A DNA stretch of 64,000 nt. It comes from Sthenelais limicola. Its lineage: Eukaryota; Annelida; Polychaeta; Phyllodocida; Sigalionidae. The stretch lies in NCBI GenBank assembly GCA_942159475.1, contig OW804094.1:127396755-127460754 (forward strand), written 5' to 3'. Positions 1-11,039 of the stretch are shown here, piece after piece (the stretch's first letter is position 1; each line of letters starts with the position of its first letter). The notes below the pieces were generated by a model. That model worked only from the letters and a program-made list of their open reading frames with translations. It was not told the DNA's origin and did no database searches. The position numbers and the translations under genes are program-made.

Positions 1-317
1 AAAGTTGGAATTGATGCGCGAGTGACGAGCAATAAAGCACGCATCGTATTTTGAAAAGGATAAGTTAATTGTCCATGTATTCTCACTCACTGAACCCGAA
101 TAATATGAAACATAGGAAGGATTCCTTTTATATGTATCAACGATTCCACTCTCGTTGTATGTATACATGTAGTTAACAGAACAATAAGTTATATGTTCTA
201 AACAAGGATATGCTTCGAATCACTTTTGAGATACAAAAGTAATGGCAAATTTGTGCCTTCATATATTCATAAGTGCCATGAATGATGTATCTTTGATGAG
301 CACTGTGCACTCTAGAG
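1..317. other. Noncoding flank
   Basis: AT-rich sequence before the satellite array. I see no open frame, RNA gene or repeat unit in it. Confidence 0.5.
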
Positions 318-355
318 TGCATGTGCTAGGTATGCATGCATACCTAGCACATGCA
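318..355. repeat. 38-bp perfect palindrome at satellite edge
   Basis: Every base from 318 to 355 pairs with its mirror position around a centre between 336 and 337, with no loop. The arms contain the TGCATGTGCTAGG / CCTAGCACATGCA words that continue as the first satellite units, so the palindrome marks the left edge of the array where the repeat appears to turn around on itself. Confidence 0.9.
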
Positions 356-1910
356 TGCATACCTAGCACATGCATACCTAGCACATGCATGCATACCTAG
401 CACATACATGCATACCTAGCACATACATGCATACCTAGCACATACATAGCTAGCACATACATATGTAGCACATACATATGTAGCACATACATATGTAGCA
501 CATACATACATAGCACATACATAAATGTCCCCAGGGCTCATACTATGCACCATGGCGGGGAACACATGCATGCATACCTAGCACATACGTAGCTAGCACA
601 TACGTAGCTAGCACATACATAGCTAGCACATACATAGCTAGCACATACATAGCTAGCACATACATAGCTAGCACATACATATGTAGCACATACATATGTA
701 GCACATACATATGTAGCACATACATAGCTAGCACATACATAGCTAGCACATACATATGTAGCACATACATATGTAGCACATACATATGTAGCACATACAT
801 ATGTAGCACATACATACGTAGCACATACATAAATGTCCCCAGGGCTCATACTATGCACCATGGCGGGGAACACATGCATGCATACCTAGCACATACGTAG
901 CTAGCACATACGTAGCTAGCACATACATAGCTAGCACATACATATGTAGCACATACATACGTAGCACATACATACATAGCACATACATACGTAGCACATA
1001 CATACGTAGCACATACATACGTAGCACATACATAAATGTCCCCAGGGCTCATACTATGCACCATGGCGGGGAACACATGCATGCATACCTAGCACATACG
1101 TAGCTAGCACATACGTAGCTAGCACATACGTAGCTAGCACATACATAGCTAGCACATACATAGCTAGCACATACATAGCTAGCACATACATAGCTAGCAC
1201 ATACATAGCTAGCACATACATAGCTAGCACATACATAGCTAGCACATACATAGCTAGCACATACATATGTAGCACATACATATGTAGCACATACATACGT
1301 AGCACATACATAAATGTCCCCAGGGCTCATACTATGCACCATGGCGGGGAACACATGCATGCATACCTAGCACATACGTAGCTAGCAAATACATAGCTAG
1401 CACATACGTAGCTAGCACATACGTAGCTAGCACATACGTAGCTAGCACATACGTAGCTAGCACATACGTAGCTAGCACATACGTAGCTAGCACATACGTA
1501 GCTAGCACATACGTAGCTAGCACATACGTAGCTAGCACATACGTAGCTAGCACATACATAGCTAGCACATACATAGCTAGCACATACATAGCTAGCACAT
1601 ACATAGCTAGCACATACATATGTAGCACATACATACATAGCACATACATAGCTAGCACATACATAAATGTGAATACATAGCTAGCACATACGTAGCTAGC
1701 ACATACGTAGCTAGCACATACATAGCTAGCACATACATAGCTAGCACATACATAGCTAGCACATACATAGCTAGCACATACATAGCTAGCACATACATAG
1801 CTAGCACATACATAGCTAGCACATACATATGTAGCACATACATATGTAGCACATACATACGTAGCACATACATACATAGCACATACATACGTAGCACATA
1901 CATAAATGTG
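318..1910. repeat. 15-bp satellite array with higher-order units
   Basis: About 1.6 kb of tandem 15-mers of the form AGCACATACATAGCT, with variants in which the central word is TAGCTA, CATATG, TACGTA or ACATAC. Most variants therefore carry a small palindrome. A non-satellite spacer of about 60 bp (TGTCCCCAGGGCTCATACT and following, containing CCATGGCGGGG) recurs four times, at about 520-580, 828-888, 1031-1091 and 1309-1369. It divides the array into higher-order blocks of about 308, 203 and 278 bp. Two shorter boundaries, near 1665 and 1903, share only the ATAAATGTG start. Long frames (MYVLA- and YVCAS-type repeats) are open only because 15 is divisible by 3 and the unit lacks stops; I do not call them genes. 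Confidence 0.95.
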
Positions 1911-2218
1911 ATGCAATAATGTAGCATAGCCTGGATATGGATTTGCAAGATGAAATAATTTCCCTTGGAATGAAGGGATACATAGGGTTTGGGCCTGTAG
2001 AGATTTAAGGTTGATTAGTTTAAGTTTTTAGTTTCCCTCAGAATGACGGGATATGTGGAGATTGGACCTAGATTTTAACAAGTTTAAACTGTTGTTGTTT
2101 AAACAAACAACAGGTGTCATACATCTCCATGGGTCCACAGGCCTTATCTTATCTCTGGCCCATTAGTTACAGACACAACACAATTTAGTTCCAGACATGA
2201 GCATACATGTATGGGTTC
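1911..2218. other. Noncoding spacer
   Basis: AT-rich single-copy-looking sequence between the satellite and the duplicated segment. It includes a short inverted word, TTGTTGTTTAAACAAACAACA, around 2091-2112. No gene is visible. Confidence 0.5.
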
Positions 2219-2700
2219 GATTTTCAGAAAATGTACAATTCACTTTAACCAATTCACTTTAACCAATCTGTAATAACCCACATCTCAGACCCAAATAAAT
2301 TTCTAAATACATTTCAACATAAACAAACAGAATGCAATACAAAACATACTGGAATTTACATACTATTATTGACCAAATCGCAGCCAGCCTTGCATACTGA
2401 ATGTGTACAACTACCAATTGTACATATTTCTGACTATTTCTGGCAGGAGGACTGGCAGGAGGAGCCCACCATGAGACAGATTTTCAGGACATGTACAATT
2501 CACTTCAACAATTCACTTTTACCAATCTCTAATAACCAACATTTCAGACCAAAATAAAGTTCAAAATACATTGCAACCTAACCAAACTGAATGCAGTACA
2601 AAACATACTCCAATCTATTCAGTACTATTCAACTTGGAGCCTGATTTATATGCTCAATGTGTGCATCCAATTGTACACATGCATCCAATTGTACACATGA
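2219..2700. repeat. Diverged tandem duplication, about 259-bp period
   Basis: The segment starting GATTTTCAG(A/G) at about 2219 recurs at about 2478 with the same order of words: GTACAATTCACTT, ACCAATCT, TAATAACC, CAGACC, AATACATT, then GAATGCA(A/G)TACAAAACATACT. The copies are clearly related but diverged. ORFs here (2369-2557 and 2571-2864) cover noncoding repeat and resemble nothing I know. Confidence 0.75.
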
Positions 2701-2810
2701 CACATGACTCTGGAATGTTGGGAATGTCGACGAACGAAGACGACGGACGACCAAGAATGCTGCGTCACAAAATCCTCACTATACATAATTTTATTTTAGT
2801 TAAAGTAAAA

Positions 2811-2836
2811 AATGGCAAATTAATAAATTTGCCATT
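2811..2836. repeat. Short perfect hairpin
   Basis: The arms AATGGCAAATT and AATTTGCCATT (11 bp each) flank a 4-nt loop. The hairpin lies in AT-rich noncoding sequence with no downstream T-run or gene end, so I assign no function. Confidence 0.6.
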
Positions 2837-3029
2837 AATAACACATCGCTACAACTTTCATTAAATCAGATTCAGTCTTCATCACTACAGAACTAAGTTA
2901 TTGAAGATATTATTGAAAACATTCGAATGGAATGAATTGCGCCAAATAAGAGAAATACAACTACAATTGCATCACCAGAAATATTCCAACCAAAGCACCG
3001 CATCCTCGTATGAAAGAAATTGCATATTT

Positions 3030-3345
3030 TTGTATTATGTTTTACCAGGCTCTTTAGTTAATAAGCTTTTATAACTAGTCTTCCACTAACTCCTCGGGTA
3101 GTATACTACAATTTATTGCTGAGAAGAAACACGCTAACGGGTGTTACACCCTATTCTTTTCGAAATTGTATGCATAGTTTCACAGGCAGCCATACACACG
3201 GCCGACCTTTGATAACCCAGTCAGAAAGCTGTGGGGTGGAGAAGAAATAGCACGCCTGCCCACAGCGGGGTTTGAACCCACAGATTCCACTAGAATGAGA
3301 GCGAATAATGTGTACGCACACAACTCATTATACCAAGAGATTTAC
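3030..3345 (-). mobile_element. tRNA-derived SINE-like element, copy 1
   Basis: Read on the minus strand, a tRNA-like head with a B-box word (TGTGGGTTCAAACCCCGC) is followed by CTATTTCTTCTCCACCCCACAG, then TTATCAAAGG, and a body containing AGAATAGGGTGTAACACC, GTTAGCGTG, GTAGTATACTAC and AGCCTGGTAAA. The same order of words occurs on the plus strand at about 18760-19022, and the head recurs at about 25545-25670 on the minus strand. A shared body behind an internal Pol III promoter is the hallmark of a SINE. The exact ends and target duplications are not resolved by eye. Confidence 0.7.
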
Positions 3346-4039
3346 ATCTATTCAGATCCCAAAACAAGAAGTAAACAAGATAAAGAGATCGGCAATAGAA
3401 TGATAAATGTCAGTGATTAAAGGTGTTTAGAAACCGGCTGAAATAATTAATCACGTGGAGTGAAATTAATGCACTATCCGCATGTTAGAAAACATATTTC
3501 GTGTCAATGGTATATTCCTTTTAATGAATGAAGAACTTAAAAAACAGAAAAGAACATCTAAAAGTGGGAACTAATTGCAGTATATGGGAGACGCAGCTTT
3601 GGAAAGTTGGGGTTTCAATTGATTGTATTTGATCTAAGCAACAATATTAATGGCACCGAAGCATGATTTTAGGTGATACTACACAAAAAAATATGCATGT
3701 AGAAAGATACTTAGTGAGTGAGTCTTTTAAAAAATATGTCATGGTTACTTAGTAGCTAAGTTTTTCCTGTCTCGTTTTCTGAACTTCCAGCTTTTTTTGG
3801 TTATGATTTAATGGTAAGCAAACACCATAAAACAAATTAACAGAACCAAAAGGAAGGCATAGATCACAGTGTTGTGTTTACATTGAAACGCACACAAAAC
3901 TGTTTGGCCAAAGCTTAACAACAACAACAATAACAACAACAACACAAGTACGATCAGGTCAGATCACAACCCTCATTCCCTTTCCATCAGGCACCATCAC
4001 CATTAGGGCTAAATGGGGATTTGGAATATTTTACAATAA
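3346..4039. other. Noncoding, AT-rich
   Basis: No gene is seen. A short (AAC)n run lies near 3919-3942. Confidence 0.5.
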
Positions 4040-4290
4040 AAAAATGAATAATTGCCAGCTGGTGTGACTCGCTACTTGATTATTGATGCGAGGGCAGCAG
4101 GGCACGCTCATTGCCAATTCTATACAGGGGAAAATTTAATACCAATGTAGGGACATCATGGTGAGATGATAAACGGTTTTCTTAGCGTGCCCGCGGCGAG
4201 CAACTAGATATACATGTAAAGGTAGTCGGCCTGCACCGGTCATCAATCACCTTTTCGAGGACCAGGTACCATTCCACATAGACACTTCCT
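4040..4290. promoter_or_regulatory. Candidate enhancer block 1
   Basis: A GC-richer island with mixed factor-like words: ATAATTGCCAGCTG (a homeobox-type site abutting an E-box), TGATTATTGATG, TCATCAATCACC, and GATAAACG. No coding frame. Called from site density and composition only. Confidence 0.3.
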
Positions 4291-4779
4291 CACTAGTATC
4301 ACCCGCCAACCCATATTGCCCAGGAACACACTCAACCAATGCTTAGAGTCGCTCCCTCCCATTGCCTACTCCAAAGTGTAATTACCTGAAGCAACCTAAC
4401 ATGGCCGAGGAAACAAGCTACCGGACTGTCTGTCCCTCCACCTTTCTACCCAGTATAATGAGGGGAATTCGGGTGGTGAAGCAGTTTAACTGGTACTTGG
4501 GAAACAATGCTTCTAATTACTACCACCAAAGAGGAACATTGTCTTTTTGCATTGGCTCCAGAGACTCTCTTTCTGAGTCTCCCTCCGAAGGCTCGTCAAT
4601 GAGCAGACAGAGGAGATGCATGGGTTCTAATTAGATATTTCCGTGAAACTAGCTTCCAGTGAAAATAGTCTCGGAGGGTAGGGAAAAAGTGCAGATCTAC
4701 ATGCCAAATGATTAATGCCCATAGGCCAATCTCAGAAAACCACTTCGAGATCGAAATATCAACTAAGACCTATTAGGAA

Positions 4780-5110
4780 TTGACTACCACGCCCGCCATA
4801 TATAACAGGGTAATTGGCAGCGGAGAAAAAACAGCCATGCGGGCGCAATACCAATTTCTCTAATATTAATAACGCCATGTTTACCATATCGGATTCGTCC
4901 AATTCCCAAATGGACACTTTGGCACCGGCGTTCAAAGTGACCAGAGCTCTTCGCTGCAGCGCGAAGCGTCCAGAAAATCCAGTTATGCGCGAGCGAATAC
5001 CTACATGCAATTCTCAGATTGGAGCCCTTAGGGCTGCCCCCTGTAAATGTGTCATAACATTGAGAGCGCCTCATAGCTGCTCCAACCCATGCAGCAATGG
5101 TATGTGTCGC
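4780..5110. promoter_or_regulatory. Candidate enhancer block 2
   Basis: A GC-balanced island in AT-rich surroundings, open in several frames but matching no known family. It contains CCATATATAACAGGGTAATTGG, TAATATTAATAACG, CCATATCGGATT and an inverted CTTCGCTGCAGCGCGAAG. I read it as regulatory rather than coding because both strands are equally open and there are no splice-bounded exons. Confidence 0.3.
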
Positions 5111-5879
5111 TAATGTTCTTGTTTTGATAAACTCTGGTAATATTCTTTTAAGAAATAAACAAGTTTCAGTCGAGGGTCAATGTTCCCTGTATTCGCCTTA
5201 AACTCAGTTACATCAATAAACATCAATTGCTATGAGTTAATGAATGAGCAATTGTCCATCAAGATCTTCCACAATCAAGTCAATCATAAATATGTTGACA
5301 GTTGTGATGGGCGAGTACTGCATACCGGTATTCTGACTTGAGTATATTTTTTAATCATATGTACACCTATTAAACATTCTTTGATGATTAATCAGCAATC
5401 TTGCAAAAGATGTCTGGGAATCGGACTATTTGAGGATATAGTGGGTTTGAAACAAAAAATGGGGAATTCTGGAAGATCATTGAATCCTATGTACTGGATT
5501 TATTTTGTTGGATTTCGGTTATGGAATAATGACGTATAGGTTTGTATATTCAATTTAGACATAGATCGTAAAGGAGACAACTGATGAACAAGTAGCTAGT
5601 GACTAAAGGGTACAACGGATACCTTGTGACTTCGTATGTGCATAGCATGTACTTGTACTGCTTTGTTTTAGTCGAACCTCTGCTAGGAATACTGTTTATA
5701 AACATTAAACATGTCACACCAGTCACAGAACTTGAACCATTTAATTAGTACATACAATACAAAGGTGAACTGGACACACCTCTATAGGAGAAAGTGTTAA
5801 AACACAGGACTGGACATGGAAGAGGTTGCATGTAAGGTGTTGGCGGTCAAGCTAATGTTGGTTTCTGCATGCGTGAGGG
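5111..5879. other. Noncoding, AT-rich
   Basis: I see no gene, repeat array or RNA. Confidence 0.5.
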
Positions 5880-6560
5880 AATGAAACCACAGAAGGGCCG
5901 AGTGGCTGGAAACGCATGTCCACTTTGAGGGCGGCCCAGCCCACCTTTACTACCCACCTGATCAATAAACACCCCACACCCGAAATAACCCTCTCTTCAA
6001 AGTCACCCACCCCTCAATAAAAACCGGTGGAGAGAGGAAGCACAAATTACCCTCCCAACAACAAACGCCACATTACCCAACCAAAGTAAGGTGGAGAAAA
6101 AGAAAGCCGCCACTTCCTAATCCAGTGCCATAGAAATGGCTTTTTAGTGGACTTATGACGGGGCCTGACCGATTTATGACGGCCGCTTAGATGGTAAAAC
6201 AGTGTAGGCGAGGATGGGGCAGGCCCGGTCTGTCTTTGAGCACGCTGGTATTAAGAGGTTGGGCAAAAGGGAAAAGTTTGAGCAATTATTATCTGAGGGC
6301 TCTCCAGACCGTGTTCTCCGGGGGACACCATTCTTCACTCCAGGGGGTCGATAGTGGCGCCCCCAGTGGAGAAGCGGGGAAATGAAGGATCGATAGCCAG
6401 TGGTCTGGAGGAGGAGGACGCGCCGGGCAGGCTGGAGCAGGAAGGGGATCAGGCTCCGACCTCCAGAAAATGTCCCAAGTCCTGAAGTCCTGAAAGAACT
6501 TTTAGGCCCATAGACTCAGCAGGCGGGGCATAATGCCAAGGCATGACCTCCAATGTGGAG
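5880..6560. promoter_or_regulatory. Candidate enhancer block 3
   Basis: Contains paired posterior-Hox/Cdx-like words in the same orientation, ACTTATGACGGGG and GATTTATGACGGCC, about 22 bp apart (about 6150-6185), followed by G-rich sequence. The ORF at 6191-6385 matches nothing I recognise. Confidence 0.35.
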
Positions 6561-7239
6561 CGCCATATTTGGGGTCGCTATAATGGGACCTCTCTTAACA
6601 AGAGGAGAGAACTTGGTTATGGACAAATAGACTAGGGCTTAGCGTAATACAGAGGTCACTTGCAAACTTCCAACTAAGGACAGAATTCAATACTGTATAT
6701 ATTTCCCCCCATCTCTTCCGAAATTGCAATGGGTTTAGCACGCAATCGAACCAGAAGGGAAACATGGGAATAAGAGAAACAACGAACTTGTAAGTTTCTT
6801 CTTCACAACAGGCAACACTCTGACCAGTGAGTGAATTAGCGATTTCAGACACAGAATTTAAGATTCTAGGGTGACGTCGAAGGTATTATACAATGGGGGC
6901 ATATATGTTCCCCTAACGCCTAGTACTCAATTTCCCCACAGAAACCTGAGGGGAAATCCACTCTAAACTCCTCAATCCAGTAAGCAACTCGGGAGGGCAC
7001 AGGGGACTAGATAGAGATTCCAGTCACTCCCAGTGGTCACTCCACGACCTACCATTCATCTGGACCTTAAACAAGAATCTCTAGCAGAACCTATAAATAT
7101 GTGTTAAAGGGGCATCTCTGGGCTCAGGCTGCCACCACCTTACAACTTGTTCTTTCAAAGTTTTGACATAACGTTTGGAGCGGGTTGCTTTATGGTCAAT
7201 GTAAGCATGTAGTTTGGGGGAGGCATGGGAGCATCATAC
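6561..7239. other. Noncoding
   Basis: No gene recognised. Both strands hold short ORFs without family resemblance. Confidence 0.4.
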
Positions 7240-7560
7240 TTTAACTGTGATGAAGGTAAGGGATTCTGGCCGGCGGGAGGGGACCATGAACATCCCCAAC
7301 CGTCTGCTACCAGTCCTATGGCTTGTATTAAACCAGAATGAACTGCTGATAAAGCTGTCAGCCAGACCGCTCCTCCAGGCCCGCCCCGGTGCGCCAGCAG
7401 AGCGCCTGGCCTGGGGCGGCAGGCCCCGCGGCACGACCGGCCCATCGTAAAGCAGACTTTGTTGGGGCGGAATAGCGCTCCTTGCCTCACCTCCTCCTCC
7501 CGCCACCCCTCCCTCTCAGCTTTTATATAAGCAGGCAACCCAGCCTCCAGCACACGTCCC
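7240..7560. promoter_or_regulatory. Candidate enhancer block 4 (GC-rich)
   Basis: A GC-rich stretch with GCCCCGCGGCACGACC and GCTTTTATATAAGC, open in four frames at once as expected for GC-rich noncoding DNA. The TTTATATAA word could be a TATA box or an AT core, but no gene start follows. Confidence 0.3.
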
Positions 7561-8339
7561 TGACATATTGTTTCCCCCCTTCCTCATCTCATTGCCCACG
7601 GTGATCTGTTATAGGAAGGCAAGCCCCCCTACTCTTCCAACCAGCACACCTCCCCCATGATCACCCCCTCCGTCCCAAGCCCCTGGCCAATGCAACAGTT
7701 GGGGATCGGACGTTCATAAAGGCAAGGGGGGAAGACTTGATTGGGGGCAATACATCAGTCCACATGCCGCCCCGAAAACATTGGCCACGAGCCCTCCCAA
7801 ATTACAGCCACAAATATACTGACCACTACACAATAATACAGACAGGCTGGTGCCACATGAATCACAGGCAACATTCAACGAGTGTCTAATATCTGATTTA
7901 CTTCATCAAATGATGTGGGTTCATATATATGTCCAAACAAGCTGACTTAGCCAACTCGCAATGCTGACACAAAGGTTCAAATGTCAGGCCGGGTCGTCAG
8001 TGGAGAGTGACTCAAGTTTTCAACCGCTTTTCTAAAATTAGGGATCAGAAATGAGAACGGAAACAGAGGCTTAAGTCAAAGTACCTCAAATTTGAATACG
8101 AATGAGGCTGAGATTTTCGACTGGCAAAAAAACCATTGTTTATGTAATGGTGCATTGTCAGGCAAATTCTGACGCTTTTAGTTAACAATTTTAAAGTTAA
8201 AGGCACCAATCAACAACACTACAGGAGCAATGTGGCAGCAATGATGGCACACCATCGGAATCACCGATGCTAAGAACAGAACCAAATCTACATGGTGGTA
8301 TATGGGGTCAGGTAGGGCCTACTAAAAGGGCATTTCACC
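7561..8339. other. Noncoding
   Basis: No gene is seen. It contains CCGGGTCGTCAGTGG at 7989-8003, which recurs at 9646-9660. Confidence 0.45.
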
Positions 8340-8445
8340 CATGATTAAAGATTTCCCGATACTAGCAATAATTAGTCGAAACGAGCCATTCCAATTCATA
8401 GCCATTCCAAGGCTACGTTCACTCACCATCATATCAGCAAGGGGA
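8340..8445. promoter_or_regulatory. Candidate enhancer block 5 with paired TEAD-like sites
   Basis: AGCCATTCCAA occurs twice in the same orientation, at 8384-8394 and 8400-8410, a 16-bp start-to-start spacing. CATTCC is the core of TEAD/MCAT sites. Nearby AGCAATAATTAG is homeobox-like. Nothing here is coding. Confidence 0.35.
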
Positions 8446-8479
8446 GGTGGTGGTGGTGGTGGGGGGGGGGGGGGGGGGG
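8446..8479 (+). repeat. (GGT)n followed by 19-G run
   Basis: A GGT microsatellite passes into an uninterrupted run of 19 G (8461-8479), which could form a G-quadruplex. The poly-Gly and poly-Pro ORFs across it are artefacts of the run. Confidence 0.9.
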
Positions 8480-8819
8480 AGGCACAAATTAATTGGAAGC
8501 ATTGGCTTTCTCCTTCTCTTTCTGAACACATTAACCCCAAGGCAGTAAATTGCTAGGAGACAACCATGCCGTCCGACTCACCAACACTCCAAAATTGGGG
8601 TCAGGGGCATCAATAGGTTTAAGTGGATCTTGATCGGAGAAAAAAAACATGCTATAAAAAAATGTCCTGAGGAGGGACCCCTAACTAACCCACCCACCTA
8701 CTTGCCTCGCCACCATCAGCCCTGTCCATTATTTTACATTTGCACGCTCAATATAGCCGCGACTACACCCCTGGGCCAAACAAGGGTCAACATGCATTCA
8801 TCATTCCAACAACCACTTA

Positions 8820-9075
8820 TGTCATGATACATTTGTTAGATAATGTCACATGGACGTCATGGCAACTCGCGCGCTGCCCTAGCGACAAGAATGGGACTCA
8901 GGTGGCTCCCTCTGGCCATATGTGGCCGAGTATCTTTGTGGTTGAGTGAGCAGGCGAGGGGATAATGTAGGGGCCGCCCTACCAGTCCCAGCATCCAGCA
9001 TATACGCACAAGAACCATCAGCAAGAATCGAGCATAAATATTCATGTCAGGCCGACTAGCGGCAGGTCCCCCAGG
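8820..9075. promoter_or_regulatory. Candidate enhancer block 6
   Basis: GC-richer block with TGACATGGACGTCATGGCAA-like CRE/half-site words, CCATATGTGGCC and GAGCATAAATATTCATG. No coding frame is recognisable. Confidence 0.3.
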
Positions 9076-9202
9076 AGAAGTTTTTAAACAGTCAGTTTCA
9101 GTTATTCATTCATTGAGAGAGAAAGAAAGATACCGACAAACAACTGTGGTGCACCTTCCTTCCTGTTATAAGTTAACCAACAAAAAACCTGGTTTATTTT
9201 CT

Positions 9203-9379
9203 ATGAATATAGCTTGCGAGCTAAAACTCAACTTCTGGTTTGCTTTATCTTTCTCTGTGAGTGTGTGCGCGTCTGTCTATGGCTATGATCCCATAGCAGA
9301 AATGGATGTACACTTGAAACGACCAGAGCCGCGTTTGTATAATCCCAGTGTGTATAGGAGTTCATCCCAGAAGCATTAA
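9203..9379 (+). CDS. Speculative 58-aa ORF with signal-like N-terminus
   Basis: The ATG at 9203 opens a 58-codon frame. Residues 1-27 have a basic/polar start followed by a hydrophobic core (FWFALSFSVSVCASVYG) and a plausible cleavage site near A/G. The remaining 31 residues are polar with several prolines and no cysteine pattern. I see no splice signals, Kozak support or family match. It sits between two enhancer-like blocks and may well be chance. Confidence 0.12.
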   Translation: MNIACELKLNFWFALSFSVSVCASVYGYDPIAEMDVHLKRPEPRLYNPSVYRSSSQKH

Positions 9380-9399
9380 TCACAAGTGGGCCCCCAACA

Positions 9400-9680
9400 A
9401 ATAGATAGATAGGTGGACAAACCAGATCTAAATATTATTCAGTCTGCGGGGGACAATAATCTCTATCTGATTATCGCCAATCAGGTCGGGGTGCAGTTAA
9501 TCTGTATTGACAGAGACAATGGGGATAGGGGGAGATCATCCACTCTCGCTGATTATGCCGGAGTAACCAGCGCGGGCCGGACCACCCGAATAAGCCCCAT
9601 GGTTAATTTGCTAGAGCGAATCTCATTTACATGGCAACAGACCACCCGGGTCGTCAGTGGGACTTTTTAGGAAGAAGGGG
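9400..9680. promoter_or_regulatory. Candidate enhancer block 7
   Basis: One of the most site-dense islands. It includes CTGATTATCGCCAATCAGG and GCTGATTATGCC (homeobox/CCAAT-like), ATTTACATGGCAAC (POU octamer-like), and GACCACCCG and GACCACCCGG (GLI-like, near-exact pair). It also carries the 15-mer CCGGGTCGTCAGTGG shared with 7989-8003. The ORF 9413-9670 spans it but has no family resemblance. Confidence 0.4.
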
Positions 9681-11039
9681 AAACTAGTTTTTAAGTGTAG
9701 CTAACATTCATTCAACAACGCACAGCCGGCCGGGCACTTTATGGCAACTTGGAATATCTTCAACCTCTATAGGAGTTATGTAGAGGCGCCTGTTCGCTCA
9801 CTTTCATTATATCAGGATAAGAAAATGTAAGAAGAAGGAGACGAAGGGAGGGGAAATATTCACAGGGTAACCGAGCGACCCCTTCCCAAGAAAAAGGCCT
9901 CTGTGTTTTCTCTATAAGCCTCTAGGTAAGGCTTTTATCTGAGAGGCAAGAGACCACGATGATAAGTAGCTTAAATGCAAACCGTTGGCGGCAGAAGCCA
10001 TCTTTCACAGGGAGTAAAATGCTCATCTTTCCCCACTGAGTCTGATATAACATCATTAATTTACGTCTGTCAACATTGGCCTTCAAAACCCAGGCACTAA
10101 CTCATGCCATCTTCTATACACCCATCTCCCTCACCGGACGCATCCATCATCAATGCTGCCTCAACTAATTCTCCTTGAAAATAGAGCGGCCCCCTACCAA
10201 GGCGCTTTTTCTTCTCCAGGCCTCCCATACACTCGCATGGCAAAGACTTGGAAAAGTGTCTGTATGGGAAATAAAACTCGGACGATTTTTTTTCTGTTCA
10301 TGTTTTTTTTCTCTTTTAACTAATCATGCCATACTCCAGATTTTCACCGATGAAACTTGGGGAGAGAAACTGACTGCCTAGCAAGCAAGCTAGCGGGTAG
10401 TATAGGTAGGTATATATATATAGTGTTATATAGGGACGTTCAGGGACTGAAATGGGTTTGGAGGTCAGCGATACGTATGCAGGGAAAGTTTATAGGGCCT
10501 CCCAATAGAGAGTTGACATCGGTCAGCTTTGAAGCAGCTTATGTGGGATTTGGTACAGAGGCCCAAGCCTCCGAGCTCAAACAGAAGCCAGGACCCGAGC
10601 CCGAGTCGGGCCAGTAGTAGCGGTCCTGTCACATAAGTAGTACATGGAATTGGGGCTATGCATCGGTGAAGATCCTCCTCAGCGCAACTCTTGAGCGCTC
10701 CCTAGCTTACTTTTCTTCCTCTATACCACAGGGCATGACATGCAAAGTTCTCCCAACGACTGTTTCTTTTTCTGTTTTCCCTCTCAAAAAGTTGCTGTGA
10801 TAGGCACAAGTAGAAGACTATGGGGGTCTTAATGCTGGGTTGGGAGGAGGGAGAAGAAGATTGTGTCCATTGGCTATATGGATCTCTTCCACAGACGTAT
10901 ATATGGCTATAGGAAGTATTAGACCTCAGGGGGTGATTGCCGTTCGTTCCCGACATATTTGTATATAACATATAGGGGCTATGCTGCTGGGAACAAAAAT
11001 AAAGAGAAGGGAGAGGAAAACAGCAGCCACTTCCTATGG
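9681..11039. other. Noncoding
   Basis: I see no exon or RNA. It holds a (TA)n-rich stretch near 10410-10425 and mixed composition with several unrelated short ORFs. Confidence 0.4.

Noticed and set aside
318..1910. CRISPR-like array
   Set aside because: Units are contiguous with no unique spacers, and the DNA is clearly animal.
538..1948. Long repetitive ORFs (MYVLA and YVCAS repeats)
   Set aside because: They arise from a stop-free 15-bp satellite in several frames at once and have no splice or start context.
7155..7553. 132-aa minus-strand ORF as a gene
   Set aside because: GC-rich region open in four frames, no family resemblance and no splice sites.
8322..8556. Poly-Pro and poly-Gly proteins
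   Set aside because: They are translations of a GGT/G homopolymer run.
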